Below, piece after piece: positions 12,956 through 55,321 of a DNA stretch of 64,000 nucleotides (position 1 is its first letter; every line of letters starts with the position of its first letter). Below the pieces are notes generated by a model. That model was not told the DNA's origin, did not search any database, and worked only from the letters and a program-made list of their open reading frames with translations. The DNA comes from Marthasterias glacialis (lineage: Eukaryota > Echinodermata > Asteroidea > Forcipulatida > Asteriidae), in NCBI GenBank assembly GCA_911728455.2, contig OU452222.1, positions 16,826,686-16,890,685 of the forward strand. Reading direction: 5' to 3'. Both the position numbers and the translations under genes were made by a program.

Positions 12956-14207
12956 ATTTTTTGAATGAATAAGCAAATACTGTATACATAACACACATAG
13001 GTGTATACGTCATGTGATGATGGGCGGGTGCTTATAACAAACCGGACACAAGAACCAAATTACAAAGCAGAGCCAAACCTGAAGTGTTAATGCATACTTT
13101 AAATTATTGGGTGTTTTCAATTAATTGCTTTTTTATTATCAAAGTGACAGTTAGTAATAATTCATTCAGTTAGACTATTTTTAGTATACAAATAAAAAAT
13201 CTTTTGAAATTCTGTATTGTAAACTCGTAATAGATGGCAAAAAACGTATGATTGTAGATGAAAATTGACTTTGTTTTCACATTATTCGATATTTTGTCTT
13301 TAAATTACTGGGTCATGATCACATTTATACAATATTCAGAAGTATGTTCTTAAAAGCTTTTAAATTTAAATTTATTTAAAATAATATCCTTAGAAGTTAA
13401 GGAAGATTCCGGACGCATGTTTCTACATTTTTAAAGAAATTTCAGAACCCAAACGAAAGGAGTATACAATTAGCATCTTGTCCCAGATTAAAAATTAACC
13501 GACAATTAGTCATATCCAACATAACATTGCATTTTAGAAAAATAATTAATATAAAACATTTCAAATAAAAATGATATAAAAATCATTTGCAGCACTGAAA
13601 ACAAAAATGTATTTCCAAGTTACTACAAAATAACTTGCTTGGCTGAAAGTACACAGCCTAAGTATCCATTGAAATCGTTTCGCCAGGTGTTATTTTATTT
13701 TAAAGAAAAGTGCAATTTTATAGCCATTTTTCAGCTATGGTCGGCCGACCATCGTTTGCACAGATGGAAGTGCACAAAATAACTGATAAAATGGAAACCG
13801 CCATTCGCTGTTTTCTCGAAAACATGAAGACAGATTTTGATAACAAAAAATTACAGGATAGTTAAATAATTTTTATTTTAAAAACTAGATGATTGGACTA
13901 ATTTTCTTCTTAAAAACAAACAAACAAACAAACTTTACCTTGTGACCCTCTCTTGCAAACTAAATTTGTAGATATTCTTTAAATTGAACTCGTTTTAAAT
14001 ATCGATTTCACAAGTACACCACGGATCCAAACTTGGCGAAAGATTATTGTCAATCTTGAATTTCTTTTTAGAGGACGGTATTACATTTTCATCGAGTCTC
14101 TCAAACAATACTTATCTGTTTGCCTCATTTCGTTTAATCTCAAACAAAAGTATAGTTGTCTCACGGTGGACTTGAAGCACATTATTAGCCCTGCATGGGT
14201 GTGAACC

Positions 14208-14213
14208 TTTATT
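14208..14213 (-). other. Poly(A) signal of the phosphotransferase gene
   Basis: TTTATT on plus is AATAAA on minus, 195 bases past the stop codon. The MITE at 14258-14379 would lie between stop and signal. Confidence 0.5.
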
Positions 14214-14257
14214 CTTGTGCCGACAGAGAGGGCGCTCTAAACAAGCAAGCCAGAGTG

Positions 14258-14379
14258 AGGCCGTGTCCGAATCAAACGACTTCGGCTACGGCTATATACT
14301 TTGGCTGCGGTGACCACGTATGGACTTTTCAGCGATCTAGCCGTAGCCACTAACGAACCCATCAATTCGGACACGGCCT
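14258..14379. mobile_element. MITE with AGGCCGTGTCCGAAT ends in a 3' UTR
   Basis: AGGCCGTGTCCGAATCAA on the left and TCAATTCGGACACGGCCT on the right are inverted copies about 120 bp apart. The inner arms also pair in part (GGCTACGGCTA / TAGCCGTAGCC). It sits 29 bases past the phosphotransferase stop. Confidence 0.75.
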
Positions 14380-14407
14380 GGCTTCCATTTTGGTGACCTG
14401 TCGATCT

Positions 14408-45566
<31,159 letters not shown>

Positions 45567-47430
45567 GTTTAGGTCTTGCTGAGCACTGTATAATTGTTAC
45601 CTATGGTCAACAGTTTGTTGACCGACCCGTAAGAGTTCCCGCCACACAATAGAAGAAATATGCCTGGCGCACAAAAGGCAAGTGACCACTGTGTACAGCC
45701 TAGCCTTTGGAGGGTTTGTACACCGATCGATTTAGAGCACAAAGTTCACGCGGGGGCGGGGGGGGGGATCAGAGATAAAGGTTGTAGAATTGTTTTGTGA
45801 ATTAATGTTCTGAAACAACAGCATGAATTCAAATGAGTGGTGCGACACTGTGGATTGATCTAAATGCAAAGTTGATTAATATTAATAATTTCGTATAATC
45901 TTCAGGCAGAATTGTAGGACTCAAGTCTAGGATTCACCCTGGAGTCGCAATTCCCGTGACCCGGACTCGACTCGAGTCACATGTTGGCAAATTACCTCTC
46001 CCCCGACTCTCCTGACTAGGACTCGACAGTGATGACCCGTGACTAGCGAGTCAAGCATATTTTTTTTTCAAGCCATTCTTTTTTGGATGATTAATAAAAT
46101 AACTGAAAGATGTACTTTGTAAAATTGATTTCCGGCGCCATGGAAATAAAGTTTTACCTGCTGGAACATTTTGAACCATAAAAACGGGTAAAAAAGTCGG
46201 TTGTAAAGTGCAGTTACATGTATCGGTAGGTATTCGTATAGTCGTCCTGGAGGCCTTCACTCTCAGTTACACTGACGTCCTGGGCACGAGGGCCCATTTC
46301 TGGGGCGGACAAATTTTCGAACTCCACAATTCAAACCTTACCTGTAAGAAGCAACTAATCTCACCGGATTAATATTCCATGGCCCCTTACAATTTTTGGC
46401 TGCGAGTTTTCTCATATATCCGTCAATTTCGGGAAATATTTATGCTATTTTGCTTTGGTTTCACGCTGGTATGTTGTTGAGATAAGCATTATAAAATAAT
46501 GTATGGTATCTTGTAAATACATTGTAAATAAATGATCCAGATTAGTAGTTTTCATATTATTGTTTTACCTGCTCTAAGTTACGCACGGGTGCCATATTTT
46601 TTCTCATTGATATTTCAATTTGTATTTGTAATTTTAATTGATGTTTGTCTAAAATCATTGAAAGTTTTGATTAATTTATCTTTGATTAGTTTAGTGCACA
46701 TGGACAAGGTATTGTACTTCGCTGTGTTTATTTGGAATCTTGTATATGAAACTGTATAGTTTCAACGCCATAGAAGAACAATAATAATTTTAAGGCATTA
46801 TTCAATTTCACATTGTGCATAAAAAATAACTTTTTTTTTTTTTCAATTTTTATTTATTTATCATGATCATTTTTTTTTTCTAGCTCGTGCGTACTAAAGT
46901 TTAAGAATTCCTTTTAGGATCATGCAGGGTGATATTAAAATATGGTTAATTTTTTTTATTATTTATCGTATCATCAGAAGTGAGTAATGGTCTTTATACA
47001 ATAAACACACACAAAAACAAAAACAAGACCTAGTTACACGAAATGTAGACAAAACAAAACAAAATAAATAACAAAAAAGCAAACTAAATAAATACATAAA
47101 TAACACATTTTTTAATTAATTTTATTTTATACCACTACCAAAACAAACATAAATATTACGAATTTAATATAAAAAAAACATGAACAATAAAAAACAAATG
47201 AAGTTTTGGGTCTCTCGACCAATCAGAAAGCTGTACTTGGGTCACGTCATACCTAATTTGCATACTTTAAGGAGCTGTAGGACGGAACCAAGTATATAGA
47301 CAATTTTGGTGTTGATGAGTGTGTGAAAGTTATGGGACTGTTCCTAACAATAGACGCACAACTAAAAATCAATTTTTATTTATTAGGATTACATGCATTT
47401 TTAATGCACAATTGAGTCCTGCTAATATTA

Positions 47431-47595
47431 TACAAATATTGACTGCTTCGAGTGGCGTAGTAAAACTAGTCACTCGAGGTGATCCCCGGAGCAGCCTATC
47501 TTCCCGAGGCGGAGCCGAGGGAAGATAGGCGGCTCCGGGGATCACCGAGAGTGACTAGTTTTACTACGCCACGAGATAAAGCAGTCAATATTTGT
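47431..47595. mobile_element. Fold-back element F, copy 2, near-perfect hairpin
   Basis: TACAAATATTGACTGCTTCG... pairs with ...AAGCAGTCAATATTTGT, and inside GTAAAACTAGTCACTCGAGG and CCTATCTTCCCGAGGC pair with their inverses. The apex is CCCGAGGCGGAGCCGAGGG. Almost the whole 165 bp is one stem. Confidence 0.9.
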
Positions 47596-48960
47596 TTTAT
47601 AACACCTCAATTTCATCCATTTTGTGGTAATATTCGTTAAACAACTGTGCGTATACCAGTCTTCAAACAACTGTATAAAATCTGACAGGAAATCTTGACA
47701 AAAAGAAAAAAGGGGTACCACACTGCCTTCGTTCTCATACCGTATTTCAAATGCACGTATTATTTGATCGTTTCACGGGGTTCGAGGTTGTCGTTGGATA
47801 GTACCATTTAATAGTTCTTTTGGTCGGTGTGCAGTGTGATAGTAAAAATACACAACACCACGTGACGCACGTTCGGCCAATCAACAGATAGAATCAAAGG
47901 AAGAGGTGTTATAATAAGGATTGTGATACTCTTCACCTGCACTACGGCCCGAAAGAAAGTAGTTTTCACGCGATAAAATATACGCAGTAAATTAGCCTTT
48001 ATACGCGTTAGAAATTTCGCTGCTTAGCGTGTGGGTTCTATCGCGCTACGCAATGATGGCAAAGAAAACCGTAAACAGCCGTCGACATCCTGTCACGCGG
48101 AGGGAACACTCTCCGCACGTTAAACTCCACGCGTTAAACTCCAAGCGTTAAGAACCTTTGTGTGTGCGATAAACCCTACGCGATAAACCGCTTTCTATGC
48201 GCAACCATTCTCAAAGGAAGACCTGTTTGGAACGGGTCTTCCCCTCATTTTATGCTGTAAACAGTACCCAGTGTTATGGACGAGAGGGTCTGGTTCATCT
48301 TACCAATAATGTGCTCACCATTTCAGACCGTGCAGGGTGACAGACTAGGCACGATATAATGCTATCCTGTCGATAAGTCATTACGTCAAACAAGCGCACG
48401 CATTAGCTGCAGGATGGCTCCAAAGCTGGCATACGTTTCTGTGTTAATTTTACACCCCCAAAACACGAATTCCATCATTAAGCGACATTTCTGATTACAG
48501 AAACCGATATTTCTGATAAGACCTTGAGTCTTTGCAAGACATGGAAAAGGTTAAGTCCGAAAATAATTTGGTTCTTACATAAATCATCAAAGACTAAAAA
48601 CAAGTTCAATGCATTTCCTATGCAATCGTAATTGATGGTGTCAGTTTGCAAAAAGTGGGCGTGGCTTACAGTGGAATTACATCACACTTACCGACAGAAT
48701 AACAACGTTACAAGTGCATGTATACCGTTCGTGTCGATACAATTTACGGCCATACTTCCACTCGAGCCAAATAGCCGAGGTCCAATGAAAAATTAGAAAT
48801 CCGCGCATGTGGGCCGATTTGTTTGTGGTTCCACAAACAATCAAATAGTCTCGTATCAATTCTATCGCAGGAATCATCTACTACCAGGGCACAAATTTGG
48901 TTTAAAAAAAAACGACAATTAGGGCTTGTAGCTCATAAGTTTTACTGGACCAGAATTAAT

Positions 48961-49354
48961 GGGGCTGTGTCGTCATGATTAGAGCAGGTCCCAATTTCAT
49001 GGAGCTGCTTAAGCACAAAAAGTAGCTAAGCACAACAAAACTATGCCAGAATATGGTTACCAGACAAAATGCCATCTCACATGTACCATCTATGACTGGT
49101 ATCCTGTTAACTTGTGCTTAGCAGAAATTAGTTAAGCGATATCTTCTGCTTAAGCAGCTCTATGAAATTAGGCCCCGCCCTGAGGCTGTGCCTGGAAAGA
49201 TGAACTCTCACCCAGATACTGCACACTCGCGTGCTTGCGGTCAAATCACAAAGGGTGATGTCTTTGTCAAACTGTGATGTGACCGCCGACGCGCACACGT
49301 GCGTAGTAAGTGGGTTATTCGATTTACTGCTATAATCATGATGACACCGCCCCT
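48961..49354. mobile_element. MITE D, copy 4, interrupted by element E
   Basis: GGGGCTGTGTCGTCATGATT on the left; ATAATCATGATGACACCGCC on the right. Element E (48987-49176) starts GGTCCCAATTTCATGGAGCT and ends AGCTCTATGAAATTAGGCCC, its own inverted ends, inserted in the GCAGG-CCTG region of D. Confidence 0.85.
48987..49176. mobile_element. MITE E (CCCAATTTCATGGAGCTGCTTAAGC ends), about 190 bp
   Basis: The inverted ends CCAATTTCATGGAGCTGCTT and AAGCAGCTCTATGAAATTAG; the body has TGTGCTTAGC words. Remnants are at 26065-26159 and about 60500-60660. Confidence 0.85.
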
Positions 49355-49659
49355 TCAAGAAGGCTTGTGAAAATTTGTGCAAATTAGTGTGTAGTGTAAG
49401 GCTGAATTGAAAAACACAAGACCACCAGACCTGTCCAGTTATGGACTGGTCCAGTGCTAAAATCACTGGCCTTGGGCCTGAGTTCCAGTGTAAAATTAGA
49501 GCCCTGTCAGTTGTACATCATCACACTTTGCATGTAAATGAAGTCACCAAATTAAGCAGAGAGGTATAATTTTATAATCTCCATTTCTGAGAAATGCTGA
49601 ATTTAACCCCTACAAAAGTTAGCTCCATAAAAAGTTTGATTGTCACTACTCTGGAAGGT

Positions 49660-50083
49660 TAAGTGTTTCGTGGCTGAGCAGATAAGAGCACCGGACTCAA
49701 GCTCTGGTGTTTCTGATCAGCAGAGTGTGGGTTTGAGTCCCGGTCTTGACACTTGTGTCTTTAAACAAGACACTTAACCATTATTGCTGCTTCCTTCGGA
49801 TGGGACGTAAAGCCGTAGGTCCCGTGTGTTGTGTAATGCACGTAAAAGAACCCAGTGACACTTATCACAAAGAGAAGGGGTTCGCCCCGGTGTTCCTGGT
49901 TTGATCGGCTGCAGATTACACCACAGCACCTTGTAAACCATTACATAGTGTTATGTAAAGGAACAGGTCTCACACTTCAAAACCCAACTCCACATACCTT
50001 GCAGGAAAAAAAAACACCGAGAGCTTTAAGATGCCCGTCAGGTGTGATAAAGCGCTATATAAGAACTGCCTATTATTATTATT
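49660..50083 (+). mobile_element. tRNA-Leu-derived SINE, near full length
   Basis: The head has CGTGGCTGAGCAGATAAGAG (A box region), GGACTCAAGCTCTGGTG (anticodon arm like tRNA-Leu CAA) and GGGTTTGAGTCCCGGTC (B box). The body has GGATGGGACGTAAAGCCGTA, and the tail is AAAGCGCTATATAAGAACTG followed by (TTA)n. The tRNA part is not a functional tRNA gene: its arms are imperfect. Confidence 0.85.
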
Positions 50084-50496
50084 ACTAAGCCAGTAGACAA
50101 GTCCCCAACAATAAAACTAGAGTCCTGATCTTAAAACTATCTCCCTTCAAGTCACAGTAAATATTGGAATCAGAAGTCCTCCGTCCATTGTAAAACAAAA
50201 AACACCATAACATCATAATCGGTGAGGATCTTTGACTTTGGTAGGTAATTAATATAATCCCTGAAGAAGACCAGTTGATAAGCAACGAAGTAGTCACTTA
50301 ACAGCATACTTACTAGCTACTTAATTGCTTATACACCGGCCTTTGGAACCCCAAGGAAAGTATTTTCGCTGGTCCTTTGTGGCATGTCTTTAACATAATG
50401 GAGAAGTGCTCCAATGTATGGGTAAAAAACATAAACTCACATAGATCTTGCAACTATTCTGATTTCCTAGTCTTTCACTCAGTGGTCTTGGGGGTG

Positions 50497-52783
50497 TCAC
50501 CTGTCTTTCTTAGTTACAGTTCCTTTACTACTGCCTTTGTGGATCATCCATAGACCAAGTACAATGATGGAGGATCCTAACCACCATGTCCAAGAGAGGG
50601 CTTCACCAAAAACCAGGTGACCAATCACGGCCTGTGAATACATTGGAGATAAAAGAAAAACATATTTTGTTACTGATTCATCAAATTTAGTTGCAGCTAG
50701 GAGATGGAAAGGATAATGTCTCCTTTTAGGAATTGCTAGCTATCTTCTCATTTTAGGAATTGCTAGCTATCTTCTTATTTTAGGAATTACGAGCTATCTT
50801 CTCATTTTAGGTTTTGCTAGCTATCTTCTCATTTTAGGAATTGCTAGCTATCTTCTCATTTTAGGAATTGCTGGCTATCTTCTCATTTTAGGAATTGCTA
50901 GCTATCTTCTCATTTTATGAATTGCTAGCTATCTTCTCATTTTAGGAATTGCTAGCTATCTTCTCATTTTAGGAATTGCTAGCTATCTTCTCATTTTAGG
51001 AATTGCTAGCTATCTTCTCATTTTAGGAATTGCTAGCTATCTTCTCATTTAGGAATTGCTAGCTATCTTCTCATTTTAGGAATTGCTAGCTATCTTCTCA
51101 TTTTAGGAATTGCTGGCTATCTTCTCATTTTAGGAATTGCTGGCTATCTTCTCATTTTAGGAATTGCTAGCTATCTTCTCATTTTAGGAATTGTTAGCTA
51201 TCTACAGGCCTGACACTTCACGGAGGCGAATGCCTCCATTGCCCTTGAAATGTTCAAATAAAAATTTACAATTTCCTCATAGATGCGCCCTGTATCAAGA
51301 AGAAATGCATTGGTGCCCTTGCCCTTTCAAGAACGAAGCAATCAGGCCTGTATCCATATCTGTTAAAAATGTTGGGCAACTTTAACTTTACACCATCGAT
51401 GGACAACTTTACTCTACCAGTGGGCAACTTTAGCCCCAATTTCGGGCTACTTTGGACAATTTTAATATTAATAAGAAACTTTACTTTTTCTTTTGGGCAA
51501 TTTTAATCTCTCTTTGAGAAACTTTACTTTCTCTTTTGGGCAATTTTAGTCTTTTTTTTTTTTTTTACTTTCTGTTTGGGCAATTCAATTGTTACTTTGA
51601 CAAAAGTTCACTTTCTCTTTGGGCACTTTTAATCTCTCTCTGGGAAACTTTACTCACTCTTTTGGGCAATAATAAAAATTGTAATCTCTTAGTTTTAAAG
51701 TTTCCTTTCTGTCTTGGCAATTTTACTCTCTTTTGGAGAATTGTTTCACTTTTCTTTGGGAAACCTAACAATCCATTGTGGCACTCTACTGTCATTCTGG
51801 GCACGTTAACTCTCATTTGGTTAACTTTACTCTCGATTTTGGGGTTACAAGTGTTCTATTCTAAATTGGGCAACTCTATTCTCCTTCTGGGCACATTAAG
51901 TGTCATTTTGTGGAACTTTTTCCCCAATTCTGGCTGTTTTACGCTGACTAACTTTGCGGTAGCAGATAAACATATCTTGGAACTTACGGAAAAGAAGAAA
52001 TTAGCCGAGCTGTTTGTAATGGTAGCCTCAAGTGAAGATCTGGACAGCTGCAGTGACTTAACAAACAATATCCACATGATGGTGTTGAAGAGAAACAATA
52101 GTGAGAATGATACGCCTCTCAAGAATAGTGTCACCTGTTAGAGAATAGTGACAATCAATTAAAAAATACAACAGGTGTAACTTGACACAAACAACGAGAC
52201 AAAGGAAAGATGAAATGCCTCGAGTGAAATGATAAACAAATGCAACAATCATCATAGCATGTCAACGGCACTTTCCTATGGAGGACGCCGTGTTTGTTGA
52301 TGTTCAATACCAACTAGAGGTCACATGATTTGGAGAGCGCAATCGGTCTAATATTCAGGTTGGGGTAAGTTGAACAGTGATTCCTAAAAATTTAACGATA
52401 GATTTTCGGAGAAAGAGTATTCTGCGGTGGCGGCCACCATAAGTCTTTGATGAGAGAATTGTTTTGATGCACTGCTTGTGCCGTACCTCTTGGGCTGAAC
52501 AAAATAATATGTCCGTTTGCACATTATAGCGAAATGCCGTTCGCTGTATTTTTCGTATAGCAGTTTCTTAACTGAAAATAAACCAAACCATCAAATTCCA
52601 TAATGGCACTATCCTGATTTCACCACTTACCAGAGAGCAACTTGGCATTGAGCTCAGTGCAACGGTAGTCTCTAATCTGTGACACACCTCAGCGATTTGT
52701 TCTCCTGACATAGCAAGCTTGGCAAAGGCAGAAGCACAAGCTGCACACAGTCCGGCACAGATGGCTAATGTAAAGCCAAGCAT
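50497..52783 (-). CDS. TMEM42: TMEM42 (EamA-like four-helix membrane protein), three coding exons
   Basis: The coding exons are 52631-52783, 51988-52134 and 50497-50631 (153, 147 and 135 bases, all phase 0), giving 144 residues plus stop. The human homologue is about 159. The start is ATG 52781-52783 (MLGFTLAICAGLCAACASAF), which corresponds to the first helix of vertebrate TMEM42; the apparent upstream frame opens only from TTG. Exon 2 carries NTIMWILFVKSLQLSRSSLE; exon 3 carries GHLVFGEALSWTWW and a last helix before IHKGSS. The exon 1 acceptor is probably at 52820, adding 36 bases of 5' UTR. TMEM42 belongs to the drug/metabolite transporter-like (EamA) group; its substrate is unknown. Confidence 0.88.
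50717..51203. repeat. 27-bp minisatellite, about 18 units
   Basis: The unit is GAATTGCTAGCTATCTTCTC followed by ATTTTAG, with few substitutions (GCTGGC, GTTAGC variants) and one unit short by a base near 51050. It lies in the intron between TMEM42 exons 2 and 3. Confidence 0.97.
51205..51350 (+). repeat. Dispersed repeat T, copy 1
   Basis: Starts CAGGCCTGACACTTCACGGA and ends GAACGAAGCAATCAGGCCTG, so the outer AGGCCTG words are inverted. Inside are ACAATTTCCTCATAGATGCG and GCATTGGTGCCCTTGCCC. Other copies are at 58189, 60841 and 63141. It follows the minisatellite directly. Confidence 0.8.
51366..51940. repeat. Degenerate tandem repeat, GGGCAACTTTACTCTC-like units
   Basis: Units of roughly 20-35 bases built on TTTGGGCAATTTTACTCTC and TGGGAAACTTTACTCTC recur with much divergence, ending about 50 bases before TMEM42 exon 2. 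The 201-residue plus-strand open frame from 51536 reads across this repeat and antisense through exon 2, and is not considered a gene. Confidence 0.75.
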
Positions 52784-53398
52784 CCTTAACTTAACTTGAG
52801 CATCCTGGGCATTAGTATTCTGCTCAAACAATATTGGAATTTAATGAATCAGGGACAGCGTGCTGCTGAGAAATAGTGCTCGGTGGTCTTACTACAACTT
52901 TTCAACAATCTTGAATCTGCTTACATTTCACCAATCTGAAGGAAATGACAATAAAGGACAAAAAAAATGTCACCAAAAGTAAAGTAAAAGTGTTAACACA
53001 GTCAGACGGTGTCCGTCCCTGTGGCAAAAATGCTGTATCCGGCTGTCATTTCATCTCCCTTAGTTTAGGTCAAATTATATCCTTAACTGTCCAGAAAGGT
53101 TGACAGAATGTAAACAGACAGGAACAGGCGCTTTGAATGATTACAAAGTGTCGAAATCATGAAAAAGGAGCCATTTTCAAGTCAGACTATGTTGGGTTTA
53201 ACAACGCTTTTTTATAAAGGAAAGGTTAATAATTAGCGTTAATAGGTCTACACATTTGTACCAATTCCTCAAGGCCACAAAAAACGGGGAATATTAAAAA
53301 AGAGAAATATGGCCCAAAATCTGTTACAAAATCAAAAAAATCCCTTAGAAAGTGGCAGTCGGACATGGAACTTTTTCCTTGGTCTTATTCCTTGGTCT

Positions 53399-53703
53399 TC
53401 GTGGCGTGTCGTGGCCGAGTGGTTAGTGCGTCGGACTCAAGCTCTGGTGGCTGAGTCATCGGAGTGTGGGTTCGAGTCCCGGTCATGACACTTGTGTTCT
53501 TGAGCAAGGCACTTAAAACCATAATTGCTCTGTAAAAGTTGGGGAGGTAGAGCCTTCTGCTCTACCAGCCAGGCTTCTGATGGATGATACCCAAGCCTAC
53601 ATCCTTACGGACTGTAAAGGGGGTTACCCTGTTTCAGCCCCAGGACAGGGGTAGGTGACAACGGCCCCTGGAAAAAAAAACAGTTGATTTGTAGCCCACA
53701 CCC
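53399..53703 (+). mobile_element. tRNA-Leu(CAA)-derived SINE
   Basis: The head GTCGTGGCCGAGTGGTTAGT, GGACTCAAGCTCTGGTGG and GGGTTCGAGTCCCGGTCATG, ending GACA, follows a tRNA-Leu CAA closely, with A and B boxes intact. The body has CTTGAGCAAGGCACTTAA and CAGCCCCAGGACAGGGGTAG. It lies in the 5' intron of TMEM42, immediately before the LINE. Confidence 0.85.
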
Positions 53704-53712
53704 TCGAGTGGC

Positions 53713-54893
53713 TTACAGGCCTTGTGTGTCTGGCGACTTATCAATATCATGAACTCTGAACTCATAAGTGTCTCCTCCTGGTTCAAGGCCAACAAACTTT
53801 CTCTCAATCACCACAAAACTAAATTCATGCTCTTCAGCAATTCTTCTCATCACCCTAACAGCACATCTATTCTTCATATTGACAATCTTCCAATCACCCA
53901 AGTCCACTCCATCAACTTCTTAGGCACTATCATTGACGACAAGCTATCTTGGTCGGACCACATTTCTTCCATAACCAAAACCATCTCACGCAACACTGGT
54001 GTCATGTCTAAGCTTCGTGCTTTTCTTCCTCCTAAATCTCTTATCTTACTTTATAACTCTTTAATTCTTCCCTATCTTAACTATTGTAACATTGTTTGGG
54101 CTCGTGCTTCTAATAACAAGCTCCATTCACTAATCATCACTCAAAAAAGGGCTATATATATTAGGGTTTGTACAAACTCACATCCCCGTGAACACACTGC
54201 ACCCCTTTTCCACCAATTGCATACATTAGCACTTCCAGAAATCAACAAACTTCATACGGGCATCTTTATGTATAAATTTACTAACAACCTATTACCTCAC
54301 TCCTTTTCTTCATTTTTCAATACAATTCATGAAACCCATAGGTATCCCACCAGCTCACGAAACAAAGCACATCTTTATGTACCGTACACTCGCACATCAC
54401 ACTCACTAAAATCACTTCGTTTCAGCGGGCCTCGTCTTTGGAATGCCATTGACGAATCTATTAGATCGCTTTCTTCTGTGGGTAGATTCAAACGTATCTA
54501 TAAAAGAGCTCTCATTTCCCAATATCTGATATAGTTTGTTCTCACTTGAGTTTTCTCAGCATGTCTACTTTCATTGATTTTTCCGCTTTCAACATGCCTT
54601 TGTGTCATTCGAGCTTTCCTGTAAGCTCTCATGCTTAGGTTCAGTTTTGGTACCAACTGTCCGTGTCCTTGTTTTTGTTCTATGTTAGTCCGTCCAAGGC
54701 GTCTCGATACAAGCCTAGGCTTCTAGAAGATGCCTCCGTACCAATATTTTTTTTCCCGCTTACTTCTTTTGCTTATCCATCTAATTACTGTTGTTCAATT
54801 TTCTCTGCTTGTATCTGCATTTCTGCCTTATTTTGGTATGGTAATAAATGTGAGTTTGAATTTGAATTTGAATTTGACTTCCATAAAAAAAAA
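53713..54893 (+). mobile_element. 5'-truncated L2/CR1-like LINE with intact 3' reverse-transcriptase ORF
   Basis: An open frame through 54534 (about 265 residues) covers the end of the reverse transcriptase and the C-terminal region: SSWFKANKLSLNHHKTKFML, INFLGTIIDDKLSWSDHI, LILPYLNYCNIVWA and FSGPRLWNAIDESIRSL. The catalytic palm is missing on the left. The 3' end is (GAATTT)n at about 54853-54878, a microsatellite tail typical of CR1/L2 LINEs. The frame has no stop, so the insertion is probably young. Confidence 0.9.
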
Positions 54894-55321
54894 ATAATAA
54901 TAATTTGTTTTTTTTTTAATTTAAACAACTGAACTGGTATAAAATGGTTGTTCTTGCAAAAATGAATGTTGTTGAATGATATATGCACTATTTATTTGCA
55001 TTTGCAAGGCATGATGACTGAAGCTGACGGGGAAAGAAACACACTTTCCATTTTTTACTTTTACCTCCATATTTTACGTAGTCCGACCATGGATGGACTG
55101 TCTGGCTATACGCTACATCTGTCCAATAAACGTAGAACGAATATACAGATATATGAAAACAACAATTACCTGCAATTCTGTAGTGAAACGAAGAAATCAT
55201 TTCTACTCAACACGCTCAAATTTCGTCCGTAAAAAATAACTTTAACAGCTGTGTATTTAGCGCCCTCTCTTGACGAAACTTCATTTACTAAAATTAATTG
55301 GACTGATCCCCCGACTCTTAC

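Larger units (their letters stand above)
7656..14407. other. Intergenic DNA between converging SLCO and phosphotransferase genes
   Basis: About 6.7 kb of AT-rich DNA, including both 3' UTRs. It holds a decayed reverse-transcriptase fragment (8215-8720), a LINE 3' tail (12490-12775), a direct duplication (12772-12955) and, in the right 3' UTR, a MITE (14258-14379). Between about 8.9 and 12.3 kb and from 13.0 to 14.0 kb I see no gene or clear repeat. Confidence 0.65.
45567..50496. other. Intergenic DNA between phosphotransferase start and TMEM42 3' end
   Basis: Contains the phosphotransferase promoter region (just right of 45566), a fold-back element (47431-47595), a CpG-rich stretch with repeated CGCGTTA and CGATAAA words (about 47960-48200), MITE D copy 4 with nested E (48961-49354) and a SINE (49660-50083). 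The 46.3-47.3 kb part is AT-rich with T and A homopolymers and no evident gene. Confidence 0.65.

Noticed and set aside
50717-51203. CRISPR-like regular array
   Set aside because: Units are head-to-tail without spacers, and the DNA is an animal intron.
51536-52141. 201-codon plus-strand frame
   Set aside because: It reads through a degenerate satellite and antisense to TMEM42 exon 2; the hydrophobic look comes from TTT-rich repeats.
53408-53490. Apparent tRNA-Leu(CAA) gene
   Set aside because: Boxes A and B are good, but it continues into a SINE body, arms are imperfect and there is no terminator at the tRNA end.
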